Assembly (NCBI RefSeq): GCF_002899715.1
Contig: NZ_PPEK01000001.1
Span: forward strand, 248,001-312,000
DNA from: Enteroscipio rubneri
GTDB lineage: Bacteria > Actinomycetota > Coriobacteriia > Coriobacteriales > Eggerthellaceae
Direction: 5' to 3'
Length of the DNA stretch: 64,000 nucleotides
Part shown: piece after piece, positions 24,627-32,494 of the stretch
How the letters are laid out: every line of letters starts with the position of its first letter
Position numbering within the stretch: position 1 is the first letter of the stretch
Notes under the pieces: model-generated
Database searches by the model: none
Told to the model about the DNA's origin: nothing
Seen by the model: only the letters and a program-made list of their open reading frames with translations
Program-made: the position numbers and the translations under genes

Positions 24627-24655
24627 TTGAGTTCTCTCGCGCCTATTCGTGATAC
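24627..24655 (+). promoter_or_regulatory. Promoter giving a nearly leaderless mscS transcript
   Basis: TTGAGT (24627-24632), a 17-base spacer and TGATAC (24650-24655) form a good promoter. Transcription would start about two to three bases before ATG 24665. No SD precedes that ATG, consistent with leaderless translation. Confidence 0.5.
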
Positions 24656-24664
24656 GATAACCGT

Positions 24665-25645
24665 ATGAGCCAACTTGAGCAGAATATCGAGACATTCGTA
24701 CACAGCGACTGGATCACGACGGCCATCACCGCCGTGATCATCTTGGTCGTCACGGCGGTTTGCGCCCGGCTCGTTCGGCGCTTCATGCGCCGGCTACTGC
24801 ATTTCAACGAAGAGAAAAACCTTCCGTCAAGCTCCATCTTCGTGAATATAGCCCGCGCGTCCGTGTGGATCTTGGGCGTGTGCATCATGCTGTCCACCTG
24901 CTTCGATGTGAACGTGAGCGCCGCAATCACCGCACTCGGCATAGGCGGCATCGCCATCTCGCTTGGGTTCCAGGACACCATCTCCAACTTGATCGGCGGC
25001 TTGCAGGTTAGCCTCATGCGCATCATCAAACCCGGCGACAACATAGAGGTGGGGTCGTCGTCCGGCGTGGTGAAGGATATCACGTGGCGCCATACCACCA
25101 TCAGGAACAGCAAGGGGGAGGAAGTCGTCATTCCCAACTCCATCATCAACAAGACCGCCCTTGTCCATCTTCCCCCGGTGAACCAGGTGAGCGTTCCTAT
25201 TGTCGTGGTGACCGGGGGCGAGCAGCTCGACGAGGTCGCGAAGGCTATCGAACATGCGGCCGCCGAGGCTGCGGGAGCGGTGGGCAAGTTGACGAAGCAG
25301 CCGACGCTGGCGTTTTCCCAGATTCTCGATGGAGGTTTCCAGGGAACGATTGTCTTTCGCATGGCCGATAGCCGCACAGGATCGCGCGCGGCCGATGCCG
25401 TTTTGCGCGCCGTAGCACCACTGACCAGGTCGAATGCTCCGGACAGGGCGGAGAAGGTTTTGGACGAGGCTCGGCGAGACGAGCAGAAAGCCAAGGACGC
25501 CGCCGATAGCTCCAGCCAAGCGAAGCCCAAGCCGAAGCCCAAGCCGAAGCCAGATCCCAAGGCTCCCCAGAGCCAGAAGGCGACCTCGGTCTTTCGGAGG
25601 CGCATGGCCCGAGCGCTGCGCAAAGACGAAGGAGAGCAGTCGTGA
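24665..25645 (+). CDS. Small-conductance mechanosensitive channel, MscS family
   Basis: This is a 326-residue membrane channel that opens on membrane tension and protects against osmotic downshock. It has three TM helices (about 17-36, 57-80 and 85-110). The pore-lining helix region A-L-G-I-G-G-I-A-I-S-L-G-F-Q-D-T-I-S-N carries the Gly/Ala pattern of MscS TM3. The beta-domain includes P-G-D-N-I-E-V-G and the W-R-H-T-T-I-R motif. A C-terminal tail of about 60 residues is rich in Lys-Pro repeats and charged residues, beyond the usual vestibule. The stop codon overlaps the GTG of the next gene by four bases, so the two are an operon. Confidence 0.9.
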   Translation: MSQLEQNIETFVHSDWITTAITAVIILVVTAVCARLVRRFMRRLLHFNEEKNLPSSSIFVNIARASVWILGVCIMLSTCFDVNVSAAITALGIGGIAISLGFQDTISNLIGGLQVSLMRIIKPGDNIEVGSSSGVVKDITWRHTTIRNSKGEEVVIPNSIINKTALVHLPPVNQVSVPIVVVTGGEQLDEVAKAIEHAAAEAAGAVGKLTKQPTLAFSQILDGGFQGTIVFRMADSRTGSRAADAVLRAVAPLTRSNAPDRAEKVLDEARRDEQKAKDAADSSSQAKPKPKPKPKPDPKAPQSQKATSVFRRRMARALRKDEGEQS

Positions 25646-26928
25646 GCACGTCGGCACCCGAACATGAGAAGCGGCTGATCGAGCCCGGAACCGGGAAGGC
25701 CCCCTCAAAGGAGCCGAAGCCTGCACACGCCTCCAACGGTGGTTCCGAACTGCACGGTTTCGGCCCGGAACCGCAGGCAGCGGATACGCTCGCCGCACCG
25801 TCGACTGCCGAGCGTCCCGACTCGAACCCGGCTACAGCGTCGCCGAACGAGACGCGGATCGTCGAAGCGGGACCGCTGCATCGGTTGGACGGGGCGCTTG
25901 CGGTGCGGGGATGGGCGACGTCGCTGCTGCGCTCCTACGATCGCACGCGCATCAAAGCGCCCCGCCATCGCATCAAAGAGTGGGACTACTATCTGGTGAA
26001 CGACGACGAGTACGCGGTGGCGCTCACTTTGTCGGACCTGGGCTACGTCGGCCTCGTGTCGGCTTCGATCATGGATCTGGTGCAGGGCGTCTCGCATACG
26101 GTCAGCGTCGTCACGCCGCTGCCGCTCGGCCGGTTCGGTCTTCCCGCAAGTTCGGATTCGGGCGTGTCGTCGTTCCAAAACGGCCGCGCCTCGTTTCGCT
26201 TCGAGGCTTCCCAGGGGCGCCGCAGCCTCAAAGCTCATGTTGCGCGCTTCGACGGCAAGGACGACCTCTCGTTCGAGGCTGTGCTCGAAGACGAACCGCG
26301 GGATTCCCTCGTCATCGCGACGCCGTGGAGCGAGGATCAGAGCGCGTTCTACTACAACCAGAAGATCGTCGCCATGCGTGCTCGCGGGAGCTTCAAGAAA
26401 GGCGTGCTGGTGCACGGGTTCAATCCGCAGAACTCGTTCGGCCTGCTCGACTGGGGGCGCGGCGTGTGGACGCGCGACAACACGTGGTACTGGGCCGCCG
26501 CTCAAGGCTGGCAGGGTCCGCGAGACGAGTCCGGGCGCGGCTCGCGGCGCTTCGGGCTCAACCTGGGCTACGGCTTCGGTGACACGACGGCAGCCTCGGA
26601 GAACATGGCGTTCGTGGACGGTATTGCGCACAAGCTGCACCGCGTGAGCTTCGGCATTCCCGAAAAGCCGGGCGCGGCGCATGCGAAGAAGCTGGGCGAT
26701 CGTTACGACCTTATGCAGCCCTGGCGCATAACCGACGACGAGGGCCGTCTCGACCTCGCGTTCAGGCCGCTCCTCGATCGGTCCGATTGGATGGACTACA
26801 AACTGGTTCGCACCGATCAGCACCAGGTGTTCGGCACGTACGACGGCACCGTCGTGCTGGACGGCCATCAGCCGTTCGCCGTGACGAACCTGCTCGGCTT
26901 TGCCGAGGTTGTCCACAACGTGTATTAG
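25642..26928 (+). CDS. DUF2804-family protein
   Basis: This is a 428-residue protein whose body from about residue 70 matches the general pattern of DUF2804 proteins, a beta-rich family of unknown function. Landmarks are W-D-Y-Y-L-V-N-D-D-E-Y near 112-122, F-S/N-P-Q-N-S-F-G-L-L-D-W-G-R-G-V-W in the middle, and W-M-D-Y near the C-terminus. The first 70 residues are a Pro/Ala/Glu-rich extension. No signal peptide or TM helix is present. GTG 25642 overlaps the mscS stop (GTGA), giving translational coupling. The repeated Trp/Asp-rich beta blades suggest ligand or carbohydrate/lipid binding, but no catalytic motif is obvious. Confidence 0.75.
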   Translation: MSTSAPEHEKRLIEPGTGKAPSKEPKPAHASNGGSELHGFGPEPQAADTLAAPSTAERPDSNPATASPNETRIVEAGPLHRLDGALAVRGWATSLLRSYDRTRIKAPRHRIKEWDYYLVNDDEYAVALTLSDLGYVGLVSASIMDLVQGVSHTVSVVTPLPLGRFGLPASSDSGVSSFQNGRASFRFEASQGRRSLKAHVARFDGKDDLSFEAVLEDEPRDSLVIATPWSEDQSAFYYNQKIVAMRARGSFKKGVLVHGFNPQNSFGLLDWGRGVWTRDNTWYWAAAQGWQGPRDESGRGSRRFGLNLGYGFGDTTAASENMAFVDGIAHKLHRVSFGIPEKPGAAHAKKLGDRYDLMQPWRITDDEGRLDLAFRPLLDRSDWMDYKLVRTDQHQVFGTYDGTVVLDGHQPFAVTNLLGFAEVVHNVY

Positions 26929-26931
26929 GCT

Positions 26932-26970
26932 CCGACGGCCCGCCGCCTTTCGGCGGCATGTGGCCGTCGG
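26932..26970. terminator. Bidirectional terminator between DUF2804 and pilT-like genes
   Basis: CCGACGGCC (26932-26940) pairs with GGCCGTCGG (26962-26970) around an inner CGCCGCC/GGCGGC hairpin with loop TTTC. It lies between convergent genes. Confidence 0.75.
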
Positions 26971-26975
26971 GATTC

Positions 26976-28049
26976 TTACAGGCCTGCGGCTGCAAAGCGC
27001 TTCTCAAGCGCTTCCTGGTGGATGGCGTACTGCATCGCCATGTTCTTGGCTACGCGGCCGCTCTTCACGAGCTCGAACAGACTCTGGTCCATCGTGCGCA
27101 TGCCCTCGGCGCTTCCGGAGGCGATGACGCTGTCGATCTGGTGCGTCTTCTCCTCCCGGATGAGGTTGCGGATGGCCGTGTTCGCGAACATGATTTCGAA
27201 GGCAGGCACCACGCCTCCGTCGCGGGAAGGAACCAGCTGCTGGCTCACAATGGCCTGCAGCACCATGGAGAGCTGGATGCGAATCTGGCGCTGTTGCGAA
27301 GCGGGGAATGCGTCGATGATGCGGTCGACGGTTCCGGCGGCGCCCGTCGTGTGCAGCGTCGAGAACAGCAGTTGCGCCATCTCGGCGGCGGTAACGGCCG
27401 TGCCGATGGTATCGTAGTCGCGCATCTCGCCCAGCAGGACCACATCGGGGCTCTCGCGCATGGCCGAGCGCAGCGCTTCGCCGTAGGTGGCGATGTCTGT
27501 GGGCACCTCGCGCTGCGTCACGATGCAGCTGCCATGCTTGTGGATGTACTCGATCGGATCCTCCATGGTGATAATATGGCCCGTGCGCTGGTGGTTCAAG
27601 CGATCGATGATGCAGGCGAGCGTCGTGGATTTGCCCGAGCCTGCCGGACCCGTGACCAACACGAGGCCCTTCTTGAACTGGGCGAGCCGGAGCACTTCGT
27701 CAGGGATGTTGAACTCGGCCGGATTCGGCAGCCCAAAGGGGATCACGCGGATGACCGCACCGTACGAGCCGCGCTGGCGGAACACGTTCGCGCGGAAGCG
27801 GCCGATGCCGGGCAGGGCGAACGAGAAATCGTCGTCATGGTTGCCGTTCGCAATGAAGCGCTCCATGCTGCGGTCGGATACCTCGTAGATGGCGCGCACG
27901 AACATTTCGGTATCGGCGGGCGTGAACGGCGCCGATTCCAGCCGGATCTGACGACCGCCCACCTCGTACGCCAGGGGGAGCCCGGCGATGATGAAGACGT
28001 CGGACGCCTTCGCATCGACCATCTCCTGCAGCAGTTCTTCAAGTTTCAT
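26976..28049 (-). CDS. pilT: PilT-like type IV filament ATPase
   Basis: This is a 357-residue hexameric secretion ATPase that drives pilus retraction or, in minimal systems, filament dynamics. Visible features are the N-terminal domain with A-S-D-V-F, Walker A G-P-A-G-S-G-K-S-T (about 134-142), the Asp box, Walker B V-V-L-L-G-E-M-R-D, the His box and the C-terminal A-I-R-N-L-I-R-E motif that marks PilT over PilB. The start at 28049 has AGGAG ten bases upstream. It is the last gene of a minus-strand operon with a GspF/PilC protein and four pilin-like proteins. No PilB/GspE assembly ATPase or prepilin peptidase is in the operon. Confidence 0.9.
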   Translation of the reverse strand: MKLEELLQEMVDAKASDVFIIAGLPLAYEVGGRQIRLESAPFTPADTEMFVRAIYEVSDRSMERFIANGNHDDDFSFALPGIGRFRANVFRQRGSYGAVIRVIPFGLPNPAEFNIPDEVLRLAQFKKGLVLVTGPAGSGKSTTLACIIDRLNHQRTGHIITMEDPIEYIHKHGSCIVTQREVPTDIATYGEALRSAMRESPDVVLLGEMRDYDTIGTAVTAAEMAQLLFSTLHTTGAAGTVDRIIDAFPASQQRQIRIQLSMVLQAIVSQQLVPSRDGGVVPAFEIMFANTAIRNLIREEKTHQIDSVIASGSAEGMRTMDQSLFELVKSGRVAKNMAMQYAIHQEALEKRFAAAGL

Positions 28050-28060
28050 CTTCGTTGCTC

Positions 28061-28528
28061 CTATCGTGTCTGCGCAGTGCCCGACCACAGCGTCTCGCCT
28101 GCGCCGTTCTCCGTCCAGTTCGTAGTCGTTTTCCACGAGGTCACGCGGTATGTCGCATCGTCGAGAATCTCCAATTCGATGGCGAGGGAGCGCCCGTTGT
28201 CCGAGGCGAACTCTGCCTTGATCTTCGTCCCGTCGATGACGCCGCCTTCTGGCAGCGCGCGCTCGACCGCCGAGATCGCCTCGTCCAGGCCGCCTCCCGC
28301 CGCGCGAACGGGGGCGAGTGCGGCGTCCACCTCGGCCGTGAACTCCTGGGCGGCGCGTTCGTTGGCGTACGTATCAGCCGTGAATGCCCCCTGTTTCTCG
28401 GCGGCTGCAAACGTGGCCTGCGCCGTCGTCACCGAGAGCACGGCCATGACGGCCAGGCATACGATGATGACGAGCGTGAACAGGCTGATGGGCCCGATGC
28501 GCACCGATCCTCGTCCGCGCGCGGTCAT
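28061..28528 (-). CDS. Pilin-like protein 4 of type IV filament operon
   Basis: This is a 155-residue protein with a short basic N-terminus, one TM helix (about 13-36, I-S-L-F-T-L-V-I-I-V) and a soluble C-terminal domain ending in a beta-rich segment with several Trp. Topology and place in the operon match a minor pseudopilin. A canonical prepilin cleavage site (G before a Phe with Glu at +5) is not evident; the nearest is I-G-P-I-S. The gene overlaps the preceding gene by four bases (ATGA) and lies 11 bases before pilT. Confidence 0.6.
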   Translation of the reverse strand: MTARGRGSVRIGPISLFTLVIIVCLAVMAVLSVTTAQATFAAAEKQGAFTADTYANERAAQEFTAEVDAALAPVRAAGGGLDEAISAVERALPEGGVIDGTKIKAEFASDNGRSLAIELEILDDATYRVTSWKTTTNWTENGAGETLWSGTAQTR

Positions 28529-28989
28529 GCGCCATCGCCTCCTCGGCCTCCGTCGCTCAGGTAGCGCGCCGTCTCCAGCTCGTAGATGGCCTCGCCGTCG
28601 CAGGACACGATGATGCTCGCGCGGTACAGCGTGCCCCCCGGCATCTGTTCGGAGGCCGTCTCCCGTTCCACGACGAACGTATCCGCTTGCTCGCTGCCGC
28701 CGGTTGCCACCGCGTTTCCCTCGGCATCGTACAGCGCAGCGCCGTATCCGGCTTGGGGGTCGGCGGCGAACCGTTCGGCTTCGTTCGACGCCAGGAGCAC
28801 GGCTTGCGTCAGCTGGCGCTCCTCCACGCTGCGCGCGTGCGCCGAGCCGAACAGCTGCATGAACACCGCGAGGGAGAACGCCAGGAAGGCGAGCAGCAGA
28901 AGCGCCTCTACGATGAACGCGGTGCCGTGCCAGGCGGCGTCCTCGCTGCGCCGCGCTGCGAGCAGGGTGTTCGCACGTCTCTCCGCCAT
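28525..28989 (-). CDS. Pilin-like protein 3 of type IV filament operon
   Basis: This is a 154-residue protein with a basic N-terminus, then H-G-T-A-F-I-V-E-A-L-L-L-L-A-F, a hydrophobic helix at about 22-46. A Gly precedes it and a Glu lies at about +6, resembling a class III signal with one residue shift. The C-terminal domain is acidic and contains one Cys. It begins one base after the upstream gene stops and overlaps the next by four bases, so all four small genes are tightly coupled. A structural minor pilin is the most likely role. Confidence 0.6.
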   Translation of the reverse strand: MAERRANTLLAARRSEDAAWHGTAFIVEALLLLAFLAFSLAVFMQLFGSAHARSVEERQLTQAVLLASNEAERFAADPQAGYGAALYDAEGNAVATGGSEQADTFVVERETASEQMPGGTLYRASIIVSCDGEAIYELETARYLSDGGRGGDGA

Positions 28990-28990
28990 G

Positions 28991-29533
28991 CTAAGCGCCT
29001 CCTCTCACGCTGCGCAACGCCACCTGCACCGTGCCGTCATCGGTGTACACGGTGAGCAGCCCGTTCTCGTAGGAGAACGAGAAGCGCACGGAATCAACGA
29101 TACGTGCGGCCTTCTCCGGCGTGTACGCTGCATCGGCGGGCGCGTACTCCTCCACGATGGCGCCCTCGTACGAGTAGATGCGCGTCTCGAACGTGCCGCC
29201 GTCCAGGCGTTCTGTCAGCACGAGCGAGCGCCCTTCGGGCCCCTGACCCGTGCCGATGGCGTCGACCGCGTCGGCGGCGCGCACGCTGTTCGCAATGAGC
29301 CCGGTAGCTATGCGGGACGTATCGGCCTGGTCGCGCACATCGCCGAGCGTGCGGTAGAGATTCGTGCCAGCCGAAAGGGCAATGAGTAGCGCGATCAAGA
29401 ACAGTGCGAACAGAAGCGCGGTGAATAGGCGTCCGAAACCGTGCTCGCTTTCGGCGCGCCGCGCGATCCGTCTGCTCGTCAGAGCATCCATAACCGCATC
29501 CTCGTCCAGTTCATCGGGTTGTCCGCCCCTCAT
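28991..29533 (-). CDS. Pilin-like protein 2 of type IV filament operon (DUF4860-like)
   Basis: This is a 180-residue protein with an acidic 30-residue N-terminus and a TM helix at about 33-55 (L-F-T-A-L-L-F-A-L-F-L). A beta-rich extracellular domain follows, containing repeated Tyr-rich strands (R-I-Y-S-Y-E-G-A-I-V-E-E-Y) and a C-terminal V-Y-T-D-D-G-T-V. The layout resembles DUF4860-type proteins found next to pilus genes in Coriobacteriia and Clostridia; I am not certain of that assignment. Its start overlaps the upstream gene by four bases. Confidence 0.55.
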   Translation of the reverse strand: MRGGQPDELDEDAVMDALTSRRIARRAESEHGFGRLFTALLFALFLIALLIALSAGTNLYRTLGDVRDQADTSRIATGLIANSVRAADAVDAIGTGQGPEGRSLVLTERLDGGTFETRIYSYEGAIVEEYAPADAAYTPEKAARIVDSVRFSFSYENGLLTVYTDDGTVQVALRSVRGGA

Positions 29534-29856
29534 CGTGGCACCACCACCACGCTTGGCAGGATATTCTCGGCGAACACCTCGTAGGTGATCACGTAATCGT
29601 CGCGGTTCACCCGCAGCCCGTAGTCGCTTTCCAGATGTTCGAGCGAAGCGGGGTACGAGCCTTCGATGGCGCAGCATTGCTTCGCGCTGTTGAGGATGGC
29701 GTTGCGTACCGAGACGGCGCCCTGCTCGCGCAGGTTCGCCTCGACAGCTCCCGCTGTGAGCCAGCCGCCCGCGATAAGCGCGAGCGCCAACACGAGCGCG
29801 ACCATCCTCCTGCCGCGCCGTCGTTTCAGCTGCGATGTCGTCTGCTCGCGATACAT
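29530..29856 (-). CDS. Pilin-like protein 1 of type IV filament operon
   Basis: This is a 108-residue protein with an Arg-rich N-terminus (R-R-R-G-R-R), a TM helix at about 18-37 and a small extracellular domain. That domain includes a C-C pair (A-K-Q-C-C-A-I-E-G-S-Y-P-A-S) and the segment Y-P-A-S-L-E-H-L common in pseudopilins of the GspG/ComGC type, where it follows the long helix. It starts nine bases after pilC. It could be the major subunit, but the signal region lacks the expected Gly and Glu. Confidence 0.6.
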   Translation of the reverse strand: MYREQTTSQLKRRRGRRMVALVLALALIAGGWLTAGAVEANLREQGAVSVRNAILNSAKQCCAIEGSYPASLEHLESDYGLRVNRDDYVITYEVFAENILPSVVVVPR

Positions 29857-29864
29857 GCGCCTCC

Positions 29865-30917
29865 CTAGCCGATCGATCCCATGATGCCGATGAGCGGCAG
29901 CATGACCGACACGAGCGTGGCGCCCACGGCAATGGTGAGGAACGCTGCAAGCGCGGGCTCTACGCCGTCCACGAGGCGATCCATCTTGACGACGGCGTCG
30001 TCGAAGAACGTGAGCGACAGGCGTCCCAGCACGCTTTCAACGCTGCCGGAGCGTGCACCGATGGTGAGCATGCGCGCGTATACGGGTTCGAACACGCCGC
30101 TGGCCGACACGGCCTGGGTCAAGCTCTTGGGCGCAGACACGTCGAGCATCGTCGCGCGAGCCTCTTCGAGCTGGCTTTTGAGAGAGCGGTGGTCGACCAA
30201 TGCCACGGCCTCCTTCATGGCCGTGTCGGTATCGACGCCGGAGGCCACGTAGATGGCGAGCGCCGAGGTGAAGCGACTCAGGGCAAGCTGGCGCATGGTG
30301 CTGCGCGTGAACGGCAGCTTCTCGGCCAGTCGCATGAAACCGCGCCGCCCGCCTTCGCTGCGCATGGCCGCCGCCATGACGAGCACCGCGGCCGTGCATA
30401 CGAGCGTGACGGCAAGCGCCGCCCAGCCGATGCCGATGGCCGCGCCTACCGTGGCGAACGATCCGGTGGCAAGCTCGCCCGACAGGCTTTCGTACACGTT
30501 TACGAACACGGGCAGGATAACGGCTACCGTGAACGCGAGGATCACCGACATCACGCACAAGAGCGCGGCAGGATAGACGACGCTCGAGCGCATCTTTGCG
30601 AATAGGCGTGCTTCTTCGTCGTAGTACATGGCCAGCGTGCGCAGCGTGGGCTCCAGGCGCCCCGATACCTCGCCCGCCCGCACCATGTCCACCGCATGGC
30701 GGGGGAAGGCGCCCGTTCGTTCCAGGGCGGCCGCGAGCGGTTCGCCTCCGGCAAGCCGCGCGTACACGGCATCGCATGTGCGCTTAAACGCGCCGTCCTC
30801 CATGTCGTCGCCCAACAGGCTTACAGCCTCGTCGGTTTGGATGCCAGCGGCCAGCATGATGGCGACGCTTTCGCAAAACGCGCTCACGGCGCTGCTCTCG
30901 AGCACGGATGTGGCCAT
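29865..30917 (-). CDS. pilC: GspF/PilC-type inner-membrane platform protein
   Basis: This is a 350-residue polytopic protein that anchors the filament ATPase at the membrane and forms the assembly platform. It consists of two GspF repeats, each a four-helix cytoplasmic domain (about 10-110 and 210-315) followed by TM helices (about 120-145, 165-190 and 320-345). The first repeat contains M-L-A-A-G-I-Q-T-D-E-A and the second Y-V-A-S-G-V-D-T-D-T-A-M, the characteristic paired signatures. It is the first filament gene of the operon and is preceded by a lipoprotein gene 60 bases upstream on the same strand. Confidence 0.85.
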   Translation of the reverse strand: MATSVLESSAVSAFCESVAIMLAAGIQTDEAVSLLGDDMEDGAFKRTCDAVYARLAGGEPLAAALERTGAFPRHAVDMVRAGEVSGRLEPTLRTLAMYYDEEARLFAKMRSSVVYPAALLCVMSVILAFTVAVILPVFVNVYESLSGELATGSFATVGAAIGIGWAALAVTLVCTAAVLVMAAAMRSEGGRRGFMRLAEKLPFTRSTMRQLALSRFTSALAIYVASGVDTDTAMKEAVALVDHRSLKSQLEEARATMLDVSAPKSLTQAVSASGVFEPVYARMLTIGARSGSVESVLGRLSLTFFDDAVVKMDRLVDGVEPALAAFLTIAVGATLVSVMLPLIGIMGSIG

Positions 30918-30977
30918 ATTCGCTCCTTGTCCTCAAAGCGCGTACGATCGTCGTCGTTCGTCCGTGCACGTCGGCTT

Positions 30978-31985
30978 CTAGTAGATGAACCGGTCGGTGT
31001 ACTCTGTTGCATCGCCCACGTAGCGCTCCGATCCCCCCGCAGCGGCGAATGTCAGGTCGATGCGCGTCCAGGAGCCGGCCTCCACGCTTACCTGTACGCT
31101 CCTCCAGCTTCCATCAAGATATACCAAATTCCAGGCATGGTAAATATTATCTGGGGAAACATATCCGGTTACGATCTTCGTGGGTATGCCCTGGCTGCGC
31201 AGCATGGCCGCGCCCAAGCTTACGTAGTCGAAGCAGATGCCCGTGCCCTCGGCCAGCGTAGCGTCCGGATCCGGCACATAGCCCGTCGCGTCGGCCAGGT
31301 GCTCGGCTTTCTCGGTGTCGTAGCGCACGTTATCGGCGATCCACGTGTAAACGGCGCGCAGCACGTCGCCTTCGTTCTGGGCGCCGGAGGCGAGCTCGTT
31401 CGCCTTTGCCACGCAGGCGCTGTTCGCATCGTAGTCGCAGAATACGTTGGGGCGCAGGAAGGGTTCGAACTCGGTGTCGAGCGCCACGTCGACGGCTATG
31501 GCGTTGATGGATGCATAGCGGTCTCCCTCTGTGTTCTGCATGACCTGCACCTCGTAGGCGCCGTCACCCAGATTGAGAGGGGCCACCACCGGCGTCCCGT
31601 CGCCGGGAAGGTCGTAGTGGTACTTCATGCCGTCCTTTTCCACAAGGAATTTGAGGCGGCTTGCATTCTGGGCGGACGCAGCCACGTAGCCCTGCGAAGC
31701 ATGCGAGACATCGATCAGACTGTCGTGGCTAGACGTTGCCGCATCGGCATCGAACTGCGCAACGGCGAGCTCGGGGCGTTCGAAGGCGGGCCCGCTCGTG
31801 GAGCCTTCCGCCGTTTCGCCGGCGGTCGTGCCGGGGCCGGAGCTGCCCGAGACCGTGCCGCCATCGAAGCCGTCGCATCCCGCCAGCGGGGACAGCGTGG
31901 CAGCGAGCAGAAACGCGAGCGCGGCTGCAGAGGCGCGGCGCAACGCCGTCGCCGGGCGGATCCTGCATGCGCCGGGACGTTTCAC
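30978..31985 (-). CDS. Transglutaminase-like lipoprotein
   Basis: This is a 335-residue exported lipoprotein. The signal peptide (about 1-36) ends in the lipobox L-A-G-C, followed by a Gly/Ser/Thr-rich linker. The C-terminal domain has the transglutaminase-like Cys-His-Asp triad order: G-I-C-F-D-Y-V (Cys), N-I-Y-H-A-W-N (His) and Y-L-D-G-S-W (Asp). In bacteria this fold is usually a cysteine protease or amidase acting on cell-surface peptides rather than a true transglutaminase. The start is GTG 31985. Its position just before the pilC-pilin-pilT operon on the same strand suggests a role in surface assembly, but it may be independent. Confidence 0.8.
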   Translation of the reverse strand: MKRPGACRIRPATALRRASAAALAFLLAATLSPLAGCDGFDGGTVSGSSGPGTTAGETAEGSTSGPAFERPELAVAQFDADAATSSHDSLIDVSHASQGYVAASAQNASRLKFLVEKDGMKYHYDLPGDGTPVVAPLNLGDGAYEVQVMQNTEGDRYASINAIAVDVALDTEFEPFLRPNVFCDYDANSACVAKANELASGAQNEGDVLRAVYTWIADNVRYDTEKAEHLADATGYVPDPDATLAEGTGICFDYVSLGAAMLRSQGIPTKIVTGYVSPDNIYHAWNLVYLDGSWRSVQVSVEAGSWTRIDLTFAAAGGSERYVGDATEYTDRFIY

Positions 31986-32494
31986 GGACGATCCTTCGTG
32001 TTCGGGTTCGGCAGGGCCCAGCGCGACAGGCAGGACCCTGGAATGTGTTCATTATAGCGTGTCCGAAACCGGGTCCTTCACGCGTTCCATACGTCCACAA
32101 ACGTCCCGGCGCTGTCTCTTGCGAAGGTGAGTGCGGCGATGCGAACGGTCGCTCGTCGCCCGTGAGCGGTATTCGACAGGGGGGTGAGCGGTAAATCACC
32201 CTTCGACATACGGGTGGAGGAGGCGAGTTTCGTCGACCTGATCTCCATAATTGCGTGCTTTTGGGCAGCAATTATGGAAATAACGTTGCCAATGGATGCT
32301 CGAGGAGCTTCGGGCATTCGATATGTTAGCGTATTTGTGGTAAAATTCCCTATGAGCTTTACCGTGCTTTTTCGCATGGTCGAGCCTACCACATCAAGGA
32401 TGCAGAACGGCATGTCAGAAAACGTATGAGCCAGTCTAATGGTAGCGACTGCAAGGGTGACAGGATGCCCCGGAAGTAGCGTTTTGAGGATTCG
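31986..32494. other. Intergenic region between divergent lipoprotein and adhesin genes
   Basis: These 509 bases hold no convincing gene. Composition becomes AT-rich near 32240-32420. The clearest structure is an inverted repeat TCCATAATTGC (32244-32254) / GCAATTATGGA (32268-32278) with a 13-base spacer. The promoters for both divergent genes should be here; TAAAAT near 32340 is a possible -10 for the adhesin, without a clear -35. Confidence 0.4.

Noticed and set aside
32379-32494. A c-di-GMP or other known riboswitch before the adhesin
   Set aside because: I could not match conserved GEMM positions or a terminator structure; nothing beyond chance pairing.
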